Part shown: in pieces, positions 7,940 to 16,303 of the stretch | Position numbering within the stretch: the first letter of the stretch is position 1 | Layout of the letters: each line of letters begins with the position of its first letter | Assembly: GCA_002490725.1 (NCBI GenBank) | Contig: DKUN01000002.1 | Coordinates: forward strand, 1 to 40,786 | DNA length: 40,786 bases | Reading direction: 5' to 3' | Origin: Porphyromonadaceae bacterium UBA7203 | GTDB taxonomy: Bacteria; Bacteroidota; Bacteroidia; Bacteroidales; Muribaculaceae | Made by a program: the position numbers and the translations under genes | Notes under the pieces: model-generated | What the model was told of the DNA's origin: nothing | The model's input: only the letters and a program-made list of their open reading frames with translations | Database searches by the model: none

Positions 7940-7972
7940 CGGCAAGAATTACCAAAATACAAAATTTACGAC

Positions 7973-9316
7973 ATGGAATTGAACCGGTTAACGGCGATTT
8001 CGCCGGTGGATGGACGTTATCGTTCTAAGTGTGAGAGACTTGATGATTTTTTCTCGGAGTACGCATTGATTCGCTATCGTGTAAGGGTAGAGATTGAATA
8101 TTTCATTGCCCTGTGCGAGCTGCCGCTGCCTCAGCTGGCCGACGTTGCTCCTACAGCGTTTCCGCTGCTGAGGGCCATTTACGAGAATTTTACGCTTGCC
8201 GACGCCGAGCGCATCAAGGAAATCGAATCTGTGACCAACCATGACGTCAAGGCCGTGGAATATTTCCTTAAAGAGAAATTTGCCGCACTGGAGCTTGACA
8301 AGTGGAAGGAATTTATCCACTTCGGCCTGACGAGCCAGGATATCAACAACACGGCCGTGCCGATGAGCATATGCGACGCCATTGTCGAGGTCTATGCTCC
8401 TGCCATCGACGCGCTGGTTGAGCAACTCGAGGACCTTGCCGCCCAGTGGCGCGACGTGGCACTGCTTGCCCACACTCACGGCCAGCCCGCCAGCCCGACC
8501 CGTCTGGGCAAGGAGCTGGTGGTTTACGTGAGCCGCCTGCAGACTCAGCTTGCCCTGCTGAAGGCCACTCCTATCAGCGGCAAGTTCGGCGGTGCGACCG
8601 GCAACTTCAATGCTCACAACGTAGCCTTCCCCGAGGTTGACTGGAATGCGTTTGCCCAGCGCTTTCTGCGCGACAAGCTCGGTCTGGTGCGCGAGTATCC
8701 CACAACTCAGATTTCGCACTATGACAATCTTGCGGCGCTTTTTGACGCCCTTCGTCGCGTCAACACGATTCTGCTCGACCTTGACCGCGACGTGTGGATG
8801 TATATTTCAATGAACTACTTCAAGCAGCGCATCAAGGCGGGTGAGGTCGGTTCGTCGGCCATGCCCCACAAGGTCAACCCCATTGATTTCGAGAACTCGG
8901 AAGGCAACATCGGCATTGCCAACGCCCTGTTTGCCCACCTGGCCCAGAAGCTCCCGGTCAGCCGCCTGCAGCGTGACCTGACCGACTCGACCGTGTTGCG
9001 CAACGTCGGTGTGCCCCTGGCCCACACGCTGATTGCCATCGCCTCGACCTCGAAGGGACTGGGCAAACTGCTGCTTAACGAAGACGCCATTGCCCGCGAC
9101 CTCGACGCCAACTATGCCGTCGTTGCCGAAGGCATCCAGACGATTCTGCGCCGCGAAGGCTATCCTAACCCCTATGAAACGCTCAAGGCTCTTACGCGCG
9201 TAAATACCTCCGTGACCCCCGAGAGCATCAATGAGTTCATTGACACGCTCGACGTCAACGACGCCGTCAAGGCCGAGCTGCGTGCCATCACTCCCTCGAC
9301 CTACACCGGCCGATGA
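7973..9316 (+). CDS. purB: Adenylosuccinate lyase
   Basis: The 447-residue protein is PurB, which cleaves SAICAR to AICAR and adenylosuccinate to AMP, each with release of fumarate, in purine synthesis. The N-terminus LTAISPVDGRY is the typical PurB opening. THGQPASPT carries the family histidine. The fumarase/aspartase superfamily signature SSAMPHKVNPIDFENSEGN begins near residue 293 and contains the mobile-loop serine. The open frame runs upstream to a TTG at 7937, but that codon lies inside the -7 box, so the ATG at 7973 is the start. maeB follows after 33 bases with no visible terminator, so the two may be co-transcribed. Confidence 0.96.
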   Translation: MELNRLTAISPVDGRYRSKCERLDDFFSEYALIRYRVRVEIEYFIALCELPLPQLADVAPTAFPLLRAIYENFTLADAERIKEIESVTNHDVKAVEYFLKEKFAALELDKWKEFIHFGLTSQDINNTAVPMSICDAIVEVYAPAIDALVEQLEDLAAQWRDVALLAHTHGQPASPTRLGKELVVYVSRLQTQLALLKATPISGKFGGATGNFNAHNVAFPEVDWNAFAQRFLRDKLGLVREYPTTQISHYDNLAALFDALRRVNTILLDLDRDVWMYISMNYFKQRIKAGEVGSSAMPHKVNPIDFENSEGNIGIANALFAHLAQKLPVSRLQRDLTDSTVLRNVGVPLAHTLIAIASTSKGLGKLLLNEDAIARDLDANYAVVAEGIQTILRREGYPNPYETLKALTRVNTSVTPESINEFIDTLDVNDAVKAELRAITPSTYTGR

Positions 9317-9349
9317 ACCGGCGGCGAGGGCCGATTGTTTAATGGTTAA

Positions 9350-11629
9350 ATGACAAAGATTACCAAAAAGGAGGCGCTCGATTACCATAAGTATCCGCGC
9401 CCGGGCAAGATTGCTGTCGAGCCCACCAAACCATATTCGTCGCAGACCGATCTGGCGCTGGCCTATTCGCCGGGCGTGGCCTATCCGTGTGAGGAAATCA
9501 AGGCGCACCCGTCGGCGGTCTATGAGTACACGGGCAAGGGCAACCTTGTCGCAGTGATTTCAAACTGCACCGCAGTGCTCGGCCTGGGCGATATAGGCCC
9601 TGAGGCCGGCAAGCCCGTCATGGAAGGTAAGGCGCTGCTGTTCAAGATTTTTGCCGGACTTGACTGCTTCGACATCGAGGTCAATGAAAAAGACCCCGAA
9701 CGCTTTATACAGACCGTCAAGGCTATAGCGCCGACCTTCGGCGGCATCAATCTTGAGGATATCAAAGCTCCCGAGTGCTTTGAAATCGAGCGCCGGCTGA
9801 AGGCCGAGTGCGACATTCCGGTGATGCACGACGACCAGCACGGCACTGCAATTATTTCGGCGGCCGGTCTGCTCAACGCCCTCGAAATCCAGGGCAAGAA
9901 GATCGGCGACATACGCCTCGTGGTCAATGGTGCCGGCGCGGCAGCCGTGAGCTGCACGCGCCTGTACGTGGCGCTGGGTGTGAAGAGGGAAAACGTGGTC
10001 ATGTGCGACAGCCGCGGTGTCATCTCCTCATCGCGCCAGGGCCTGTCGGAGCAGAAACGCGAATTCGCCACCGAGCGCCCGATTTCCACTCTGGCCGAGG
10101 CCATGGAGGGAGCCGACGTGTTTCTCGGCCTGTCGGTCAAGGATGTCGTCACGCCTGAAATGCTCCGGTCAATGGCTCCGAAGCCAATCGTGTTTGCCCT
10201 TGCCAATCCCGACCCTGAAATCGAATATGAAAAGGCTATAAGCTCGCGCGAGGATGTTATCGTGGCTACCGGCCGCAGCGATTATCCGAACCAGATTAAC
10301 AACGTTCTCGGTTTTCCCTACATTTTCCGAGGTGCCCTCGACTGCGGCGCTACCGAAATCAACGAGGCCATGAAGCTCGGCGCCGTGCGCGCCATCGCCG
10401 CCCTGGCCAAGGAGCCGGTGCCCCCGGTGGTCAAGGCCGCCTACAATACCGGCAAGCTGACATTTGGCCGCGACTACATTCTGCCGAAACCGCTTGACCC
10501 GAGGCTACTCACCACCGTGGCCCCGGCAGTTGCGCGTGCGGCCGCCGAAAGCGGGGTGGCGCGTCGTCCGATTACCGACTGGAACGGCTATGCCGACTGT
10601 CTGCGCCATCTCATGGGCGTCGATAACAAGATGCTGCGCCGCATTCACGACGAAGCGCGTGCCGCCGACAGCAAGCGCATAGTGTTCGGCGAGGGCAACA
10701 CCGACAACATGCTCCGCGCGGCCGCGGCCGCCCTGGGCGACGGTCTGTGCCGCCCCGTGGTGCTCGGCAACGAGGAGATGATACGCAAGCGTGCCGACCG
10801 TCTCGGCGTCGACATTGCGGGCATCGAAATCATCAATCCGCGCCATGACCGCGAGGCACCGCGCCGCGAACGCTACGCCGACCTGCTGGCGCGCAAGCTG
10901 CAGCGCCGGGGCATGACGCGGGCCGTAGCCATCGACCGCATGTTTGACCGCAACTATTTCGGCATGATGATGGTCGAGACAGGCGATGCCGACGCGTTCA
11001 TCTCGGGCACGTATTCGTCGTGTGGCCAGAATCACGACATTGCCCGCGAGGTTATCGGCGTGCGTGACTCCTACAGCAACTTTGCGGCCATGCACATTGT
11101 CAACACCCGCCGCGGCACCTACTTCCTGGCCGACACGGCTATCAACTCCCACATGACCGACGAGACGCTCTATGACATTGCGCGCCTGGCCCGTCATTCG
11201 GCCGAATACTTTGCCCATGAACCCGTTATTGCAATGGTGAGCAGCTCGAACTTCGGGTCGAGCTCTGAGCGCGAGGCCACGATGGTGGCGCGTGTGGTCA
11301 GCCGTATGCAGCATGAGTTTCCGGAGCTGGCCATCGATGGCGAAATGCAGATTCAGAATGCGCTCAACACCAAGCAGCGCGATGCCAATTTCCCGTTTAC
11401 GCGCCTTAACGGGCGTGAGGTCAACACTCTGATATTCCCGAACCTCACCGCCGCACATTCGGCCTACAGGCTGCTGCTCGAAATGGGCATCGGCGATGCC
11501 ATAGGCCCGATTCAGTTCGGCCTTAAAAAGCCGGTCCACTTTGTCAACGTCGACACGCCCGTGCGCGATATTCTCAATGTGGTGGCGGTAGCAGTCATCG
11601 ACGCCCATATCGGCACTCCCCAGGACTGA
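9350..11629 (+). CDS. maeB: NADP-type malic enzyme with phosphotransacetylase-like domain
   Basis: The 759-residue protein has the MaeB architecture. The N-terminal malic enzyme domain, to about residue 430, oxidatively decarboxylates malate to pyruvate. It shows the conserved YTGKGNLVAVISNCTAVLG start, MEGKALLFK, DDQHGTAI and the nucleotide-binding NGAGAAA. The C-terminal half is a phosphate acetyltransferase-like domain (IVFGEGNTDNMLRAA, then SGTYSSCGQNHD) that in this family is usually regulatory rather than catalytic. Length is standard. It starts 33 bases after purB and is followed by a long hairpin at 11650-11689. In this organism it links C4 acids to pyruvate and NADPH, complementing mdh. 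Confidence 0.95.
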   Translation: MTKITKKEALDYHKYPRPGKIAVEPTKPYSSQTDLALAYSPGVAYPCEEIKAHPSAVYEYTGKGNLVAVISNCTAVLGLGDIGPEAGKPVMEGKALLFKIFAGLDCFDIEVNEKDPERFIQTVKAIAPTFGGINLEDIKAPECFEIERRLKAECDIPVMHDDQHGTAIISAAGLLNALEIQGKKIGDIRLVVNGAGAAAVSCTRLYVALGVKRENVVMCDSRGVISSSRQGLSEQKREFATERPISTLAEAMEGADVFLGLSVKDVVTPEMLRSMAPKPIVFALANPDPEIEYEKAISSREDVIVATGRSDYPNQINNVLGFPYIFRGALDCGATEINEAMKLGAVRAIAALAKEPVPPVVKAAYNTGKLTFGRDYILPKPLDPRLLTTVAPAVARAAAESGVARRPITDWNGYADCLRHLMGVDNKMLRRIHDEARAADSKRIVFGEGNTDNMLRAAAAALGDGLCRPVVLGNEEMIRKRADRLGVDIAGIEIINPRHDREAPRRERYADLLARKLQRRGMTRAVAIDRMFDRNYFGMMMVETGDADAFISGTYSSCGQNHDIAREVIGVRDSYSNFAAMHIVNTRRGTYFLADTAINSHMTDETLYDIARLARHSAEYFAHEPVIAMVSSSNFGSSSEREATMVARVVSRMQHEFPELAIDGEMQIQNALNTKQRDANFPFTRLNGREVNTLIFPNLTAAHSAYRLLLEMGIGDAIGPIQFGLKKPVHFVNVDTPVRDILNVVAVAVIDAHIGTPQD

Positions 11630-11649
11630 CGTCAAACTTTTTTGCCGCG

Positions 11650-11689
11650 AGAGGTGTTATTGTTATATAAGTTGAACAATAACACCTCT
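11650..11689 (+). repeat. Perfect 15-bp inverted repeat between maeB and the small ORF
   Basis: AGAGGTGTTATTGTT (11650-11664) pairs perfectly with AACAATAACACCTCT (11675-11689) around a ten-base AT-rich loop. The 3' arm ends 11 bases before the small ORF's ATG. There is no T-tract after it, so it is not a textbook terminator; it could be an RNA structure controlling the small ORF, an RNA-processing site or a protein-binding site. Confidence 0.7.
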
Positions 11690-11700
11690 TGCCTGTTTCT

Positions 11701-11835
11701 ATGACTACGAAAAAGACACGCGACCAGCAGAAGTATCCCGGAGCGTCGGTCGATGCCGCCGATAAGGATGCAGTCACCCCCGCCCTCGAAAGGCAATATA
11801 CGCGAACACTTAACAACAATCCTCGTAATAACTAA
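11701..11835 (+). CDS. Small basic/polar protein, 44 residues, function unknown
   Basis: The ATG at 11701 opens a 44-codon frame beginning MTTKKTRDQQKYPG and ending LNNNPRNN. It has no membrane segment, signal peptide or cysteine. The composition is strongly polar with a basic N-terminus and an asparagine-rich C-terminus, suggesting a disordered or RNA-binding-like peptide, though no function can be assigned. Support for it being real comes from context: a 15-bp hairpin ends 11 bases before the ATG, and a strong intrinsic terminator starts 14 bases after its stop. The frame therefore sits exactly within a well-bounded unit. It may be co-transcribed with maeB. No database check was possible. 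Confidence 0.6.
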   Translation: MTTKKTRDQQKYPGASVDAADKDAVTPALERQYTRTLNNNPRNN

Positions 11836-11848
11836 CCTGTTTACTTCG

Positions 11849-11875
11849 GCCTGCCCATAACGGCAGGCTTTTTTT
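11849..11875 (+). terminator. Intrinsic terminator after the small ORF
   Basis: GCCTGCC (11849-11855) pairs with GGCAGGC (11862-11868) around CATAAC, followed directly by seven T residues. It is a textbook rho-independent terminator on the plus strand, ending the maeB/small-ORF unit. It lies just before the convergent ccsA stop. Confidence 0.9.
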
Positions 11876-11882
11876 CGGCCGG

Positions 11883-13469
11883 TCAGGAGTAGGCGTGGAG
11901 CGAGTGGAAGTAGTTGACGCCGAAATAGGTCATGGCTACGCTGAGCAGCGGAATGATAAACCACCAGAGCGAGGGGCGACGCCTGTGGAGCGGAATGGCG
12001 TAGACAAGCATGGTTATGAGCGCCCAGGTTTCCTTGGGATCCCAGCCCCAGTAACGACCCCACGACTGCTCGGCCCAGACGGAGCCGGTTATGATGCCGA
12101 GCCCGAGAAGATAGACTGCAGGGCGGAGCAGTGCGCGGGCGCGGCGGCGACATTCGTCGGGATTGCGTAACAGGCCGCACACAGCCGTCACCGCAACTAC
12201 TACCAGCATGGCATAAGAGGTCATGACGAGGCTGACGTGGAGCGACAGCCAGGGCGAATGCAGCACCGGCATCAGAGGCGTGACCACGGGGTTTGAGGCC
12301 TGGAGATGGGCAACCAGCGCCATGCAGCCGGCGGCAAGCAGGGCCGGGCCGGGCGAGCCCGGCAGCACCAGGGCGAGCAGACCTACCGCGGCAACCATGA
12401 ACTGAAGGGTCTCGAAGGTCGAGGCAAACGGGCCGTGGCCTGTCAGAACGCATTGAACTGCAATGACGCCGACCTGCATGACCGTGGGGAGCGCGCCGAG
12501 CCACCGCGGCCACCGTGCGCGCGGCGCCATGAAGCAGAGTGCTGCCGCAACGAAGAAGGCTATGAAAATAACAAGCGTTGAAGGCGTGCGGTTATAGAGA
12601 ATCTCGAGGTCGGCGCGGGGCAGCGACGCGCCCTCGGCCGCCGGCGCGAACAGACTGCCGGCACGCAGCAGCAGAATGATGCCGACGCGTTCATCGGCGT
12701 CTGGCTCGTCGGCCAGCAGGTAGTTGCCCTCGGTGTCGAAGCAGTCGTTAAATGAAATCAGCCCGCGCGAAGACTTAATGAGCGGCACGGCGTTCCATTC
12801 GTCGGGAAAGGCGGTCATTGACGTGACTACGCGCTCGGCCGAGAGTCCGCGGAACGACTTCTTGCCGGTAATTTTCTGCATTACTTCGTGGGCCACGGTC
12901 GAGTATGTCACCGTGCGTCCCTGATACTCGACGGGAATGCGGGCCAGCGAGTCGGCGGCATGGGGGGTGACCACCGGAACGGCTTGCGCGGCGCCGATTC
13001 CGAACGCCGCCGCTGCAACCAGGGCTGTCAGGCGCGGTCGGCGCCTGACAAGCGCAAGGAGGCCGCCGAGGGCGAAGAGGGCATAGCCGGCAAAGACTAT
13101 AGCCGTGCCCGGGCCGTCGCTGCGCATGGCAATGACCGAGCAGCCGTCGGGGGTGAACGACGACTGGTAGAGCCGCCAGTCGTCAGCCGTCAGCGGTGCA
13201 TTGACGGCAAGCGTGCGCTCGAGGCCGTTGACCTTGAGGCGCGACTCATAGTTGCGTGGCGCAGGGCCGTCGGGATAGGTGATTGTGCGGAATTCGGTTA
13301 GCTCAAGCTCGATGCCATGAACGCTGACCGGCTCGCCCTGACGCAGAATTACCATGTCGTCGCGCGCGGTCAGAGCCGTGACTATGGCGCCGGCAATGAT
13401 TACGGACAGCGAGGCGTGAAGCATGGTCAGCGCCGGGCTGCGGAGCAGGGCTTTGAGTAGCCGGGTCAT
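11883..13469 (-). CDS. ccsA: Fused ResB-CcsA cytochrome c biogenesis protein
   Basis: The 528-residue membrane protein combines a ResB/Ccs1-like N-terminal half with a CcsA C-terminal half, the system II pair that moves heme across the membrane and attaches it to CxxCH apocytochromes. A first membrane segment is followed by a periplasmic ResB-like domain, a second segment near residues 120-145, a further periplasmic stretch, and then the multi-spanning CcsA part. The heme-handling WWD-like signature WGRYWGWDPKETWAL begins near residue 470. The ORF extends upstream, but the ATG at 13469 lies two bases after the stop of the preceding gene and begins MTRLLKAL, the natural start. As last gene of the operon it can service the two c-type heme proteins encoded upstream. 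Confidence 0.9.
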   Translation of the reverse strand: MTRLLKALLRSPALTMLHASLSVIIAGAIVTALTARDDMVILRQGEPVSVHGIELELTEFRTITYPDGPAPRNYESRLKVNGLERTLAVNAPLTADDWRLYQSSFTPDGCSVIAMRSDGPGTAIVFAGYALFALGGLLALVRRRPRLTALVAAAAFGIGAAQAVPVVTPHAADSLARIPVEYQGRTVTYSTVAHEVMQKITGKKSFRGLSAERVVTSMTAFPDEWNAVPLIKSSRGLISFNDCFDTEGNYLLADEPDADERVGIILLLRAGSLFAPAAEGASLPRADLEILYNRTPSTLVIFIAFFVAAALCFMAPRARWPRWLGALPTVMQVGVIAVQCVLTGHGPFASTFETLQFMVAAVGLLALVLPGSPGPALLAAGCMALVAHLQASNPVVTPLMPVLHSPWLSLHVSLVMTSYAMLVVVAVTAVCGLLRNPDECRRRARALLRPAVYLLGLGIITGSVWAEQSWGRYWGWDPKETWALITMLVYAIPLHRRRPSLWWFIIPLLSVAMTYFGVNYFHSLHAYS

Positions 13470-13471
13470 GT

Positions 13472-14572
13472 TCAATAGGCGGCGTAGGGAGCGGCAATGC
13501 TCTTGCAAGCCATGCACTCCATTTCAATGAGCCATGCGGGGCGACACACAGGCGCCAGCACCAGAATGCGGGGAATGTCGGGGTAGCGTTCGTTGAAAAT
13601 AGATTCGACCACGGCGGTGTCGGCGATGTCGCGCAGGTATATGATCAGATGGCCCACGTCGGCGAATCCGCATTCGGCCTCGGCAAGCAGCGCGTCTACA
13701 TTCTCAATCATCCGGCAGGTCTGGCGGGCAATGTCGCCGGGATAGACAACTTCGCCCCGATTGTTGATGCTTGCGGTGCCGGAAATGTAGACGTGGCGGC
13801 GGTCGCCGAAGTCTACGGCTGTGGCGCGCTCAAAGGCTACGCCATATTCCGTGGTCGGATTCAGATGGGTCGAAGCTTTCAGCTGAGTCACCTGCTCGGG
13901 CTTGATGCCGATGCAGTTGAGCGAGTCCATCTGCACGCTGACGGTGTGGTCCTCGTGCGAACCGTTGATTCCTGTCGATGCTATGAAATGGGTTGATGAA
14001 TTGAGGCCGTTGATCGCAAAGAGTTCATTGCGTCCGGTAACCACGCCGGCATAGTTGACGTCGACATCGCGCACAAAGAGCCATGTGCGCAGGCAGTTGT
14101 CGAGCAGCGAACCGCCGAGTTCCGAAAGTTTAAGGGCGAGGTCGCCGAGCATGGCGCGCGTGGCGGTTGATGATTGCAGGCCGGGTTCGCAGGCCGAAGT
14201 CTGAATGACGGTTGTGTAGGGGCCGTGGCTGATGTGGTGGCAGCCGTCGGCCTGGCGCACCGGTTCGGCGTCTTGTTGCAGCCAGACCCATGCGGCGACT
14301 TTTTCGCCGCCGAGCGGCGGCTGACCCACTGTCGAGACGGCACAGTCAAGTTCGAGTTCGCGGACCTGACGCCCCTGGTTCGACGGGTCGCTCAGAAAGA
14401 AGCGTATCATGACCGGCTTGAGCCCAGATGTTGCCGCGGCGCTTTCAATGCCGCTGACCACTGCTGCAAGCTGGTCGGCGAATGTCGGGAGGATTGCGGG
14501 GCGCACAATGGCGTGCGCTTCCTTTCGGCCGCCGGCCGAGGTGAACGTTCGCTTTTGGATATTGAATGTCAT
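13472..14572 (-). CDS. RidA/chorismatase-like two-domain protein
   Basis: The 366-residue cytosolic protein has no signal peptide. Its C-terminal part resembles the YjgF/RidA fold in the form seen in chorismatase-like (FkbO/Hyg5) and so-called pteridine-dependent dioxygenase proteins. The supporting stretch is YISGTASINNRGEVVYPGDI followed by a TCRMIENVDALL helix. The N-terminal half (IRFFLSDPSNQ onwards) looks like a second, diverged trimeric-barrel domain. I cannot say whether it is a hydrolase or binds a small metabolite. It is an odd member of an envelope heme operon: 16 bases after the mono-heme lipoprotein and two bases before ccsA. Possible roles are processing of a quinone/chorismate-derived cofactor or detoxification of reactive imines. 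Family assignment is moderate. Confidence 0.7.
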   Translation of the reverse strand: MTFNIQKRTFTSAGGRKEAHAIVRPAILPTFADQLAAVVSGIESAAATSGLKPVMIRFFLSDPSNQGRQVRELELDCAVSTVGQPPLGGEKVAAWVWLQQDAEPVRQADGCHHISHGPYTTVIQTSACEPGLQSSTATRAMLGDLALKLSELGGSLLDNCLRTWLFVRDVDVNYAGVVTGRNELFAINGLNSSTHFIASTGINGSHEDHTVSVQMDSLNCIGIKPEQVTQLKASTHLNPTTEYGVAFERATAVDFGDRRHVYISGTASINNRGEVVYPGDIARQTCRMIENVDALLAEAECGFADVGHLIIYLRDIADTAVVESIFNERYPDIPRILVLAPVCRPAWLIEMECMACKSIAAPYAAY

Positions 14573-14588
14573 AACAATCGGTTATAGT

Positions 14589-15017
14589 TCAGTTTTCAAG
14601 GTCAATCCAGGTCGACAGCAGATATTTTTCTGCGTCGGTCAGGAGTGAGGAGTGGTTGAAACTCCAGTCGGTTGAAACGTCGGAAGCCACCACGCTATAG
14701 AGCACGCTGGCCTCATGGTTGCCGGGGGTGACGAGCAGGGCGCCTTCGACCAGTTTCGACGGGCGGCCAAGAAGCTGCCCGCGGCTCTCGCCTTCAACGA
14801 GCCTGAGTCCGGCCGCGGCGATGTTGCTGCCGCCGTGACACTGTATGCAGCGGGCGTCGAACACCTGGCGCTGCACCGCTCCCATCAGGGTCAGGTCCTC
14901 GGCCGCTGCCGGTTCGCTGACTGAGTGCGATTCAGGAATACTGCCCTCGTCGCACGCCGATAGCCCGACCAGAATTATGGCCGAGACTAAAGGTGTGAAG
15001 AGACATTTCATATACAT
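14589..15017 (-). CDS. Mono-heme c-type cytochrome lipoprotein
   Basis: The 142-residue protein has a lipoprotein signal with lipobox GLSAC (Cys22) and one CxxCH heme-attachment motif, CIQCH at 57-61, within the cytochrome c context VFDARCIQCHGGSNIAAAGLRL (given in parts: VFDAR, then CIQCHGG, then AAGLRL). A distal methionine candidate is not obvious; histidines in NHEAS or NHSS may serve. It is probably a periplasmic or membrane-anchored electron carrier for the di-heme oxidoreductase encoded in the same operon, matured by the downstream ResB-CcsA fusion. An internal ATG two codons later (15011) is an equally plausible start. Spacing to both neighbours is about 15 bases. Confidence 0.85.
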   Translation of the reverse strand: MYMKCLFTPLVSAIILVGLSACDEGSIPESHSVSEPAAAEDLTLMGAVQRQVFDARCIQCHGGSNIAAAGLRLVEGESRGQLLGRPSKLVEGALLVTPGNHEASVLYSVVASDVSTDWSFNHSSLLTDAEKYLLSTWIDLEN

Positions 15018-15032
15018 AACGGAGCAGGGGGC

Positions 15033-16244
15033 TTAAAAAGTATATTGAAGCTGTAATTGTGCGAAATGGGTCGAGAGGCCCAGGCCGTCGTTGTCGCGGT
15101 CGAGCTGGGTGGCGTGGCCTGTGCGTCCCATGTAGCGATACATGGCCTGGAGCTTGAGGTTGGCGCCCTTTACAAAGTAGTTCAGTCCGGCCGAGGGCAT
15201 GTTGAGCAGACCGCCCTCGTCGAGCCCGTTGCGGTCGTAGAGGTCATAGCGCAGGCAGCACTGGAGCCTGGGGGTTATGAAATATCCGCCCTGGATGTAG
15301 CCTCCGAGATAGTTGAAAGAGTCACTGATTTTCTGGCGGCGCGTAAAGCCGATGTGCATGTAGTAGAGTTCGGCGCCGAGATAGAGGCGGTTGTAGAGCC
15401 ATGCGAATTCGGCTCCGGCGCGGAAGTCGTTGGTACTCTCGTTTTCGCTCTCGACGTTGAGATTGGCCGAAAGACCGATGAGCATTTTGTTGAGGTTTAG
15501 CTGATTGGGGTTGCCCTGAGTTGCCGGCATGACGCCATGTGGCTGATAGGTCAGTCGGGCGCAGTAGAGCATCGACGGGATGTGCCAGTCGTCGCTCCAG
15601 GTCTTGGTGGCGGTGTTGACGGCCGCACCGGTGCCGTTGAATATGCCTGCCTGATAGCCGAACTTGCCTCCGACAAGGCCGTGCAGCTCGACTCCGAGGT
15701 CAAATCCGGTCGACAGGGCGGGCGTGACGGCATTGAGCGAATGGGGCAGAATGACCGGCGACGTCAGCGAGAGCGGAAGGCTCGAGAACATCGTTTCGCC
15801 CAGAGTGGTGAGAACGGCGTGCGAGAACGGCGTCTTGAACTTGCCGACGCGCACGGCAAAGGCGTCGGCCACCTTCATGTCGGCCCAGGCCTGTTGCAGA
15901 ATCTGCTGGCCCGAGGCGGCGGCGTTGACCGACAGGTTATAGGTTATGAACCCGAATGCGTTGCCTGTAAAACCGAGCACGGCGTAAGGAATTGCGAAAC
16001 CAGAGCGGGCCACGTTGTCCTGGTTATAGGCGGGGTCGAGGCCTTGCGAGTCATAGTAATTGAAGTCGGCCGAGGCCTGCACAAGCAGATAGGGTTTGAA
16101 AAGAAAGCGGCCGTCTTTGGAGCCCCATGAGAATCCGTCGCGTCCGGCAAAGGAGACAACGCCGTTTTCAGTGTCGGCTTCATATTGGGCGGAGGCGGCG
16201 AGGGCCATGGCAAAGGCCGTCAGCGCCAGGAAGAGTTTTTTCAT
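15033..16244 (-). CDS. Outer-membrane porin-like beta-barrel protein (second of the operon)
   Basis: The 403-residue protein starts with a signal peptide (MKKLFLALTAFAMALAASAQ) and continues as an amphipathic beta-rich chain ending in an aromatic residue (LQLQYTF), typical of outer-membrane barrels. The pattern resembles phosphate-selective porin O/P-type proteins. The open frame continues 87 codons upstream, but those codons overlap the preceding gene and have no protein-like composition; the ATG at 16244 before the signal peptide is the start. It lies in the heme/iron operon between the di-heme oxidoreductase and the mono-heme lipoprotein, so it probably admits or exports a substrate of that system. 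The substrate is unknown. Confidence 0.82.
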   Translation of the reverse strand: MKKLFLALTAFAMALAASAQYEADTENGVVSFAGRDGFSWGSKDGRFLFKPYLLVQASADFNYYDSQGLDPAYNQDNVARSGFAIPYAVLGFTGNAFGFITYNLSVNAAASGQQILQQAWADMKVADAFAVRVGKFKTPFSHAVLTTLGETMFSSLPLSLTSPVILPHSLNAVTPALSTGFDLGVELHGLVGGKFGYQAGIFNGTGAAVNTATKTWSDDWHIPSMLYCARLTYQPHGVMPATQGNPNQLNLNKMLIGLSANLNVESENESTNDFRAGAEFAWLYNRLYLGAELYYMHIGFTRRQKISDSFNYLGGYIQGGYFITPRLQCCLRYDLYDRNGLDEGGLLNMPSAGLNYFVKGANLKLQAMYRYMGRTGHATQLDRDNDGLGLSTHFAQLQLQYTF

Positions 16245-16303
16245 TAGTGGCTTAAGTAACAGTGATGAGTGATTGGGTGGAGGGGGGGATGGATGATGTG
16301 CGG

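Noticed and set aside
8807..9508. Long open frames opposite purB and maeB (also 10505-11635, 21073-21957, 23350-24198, 33474-34439 and similar)
   Set aside because: They are antisense to genes with clear family motifs, have low-complexity Arg/His/Ala/Val-rich compositions without domains, and arise from G+C-biased codon positions.
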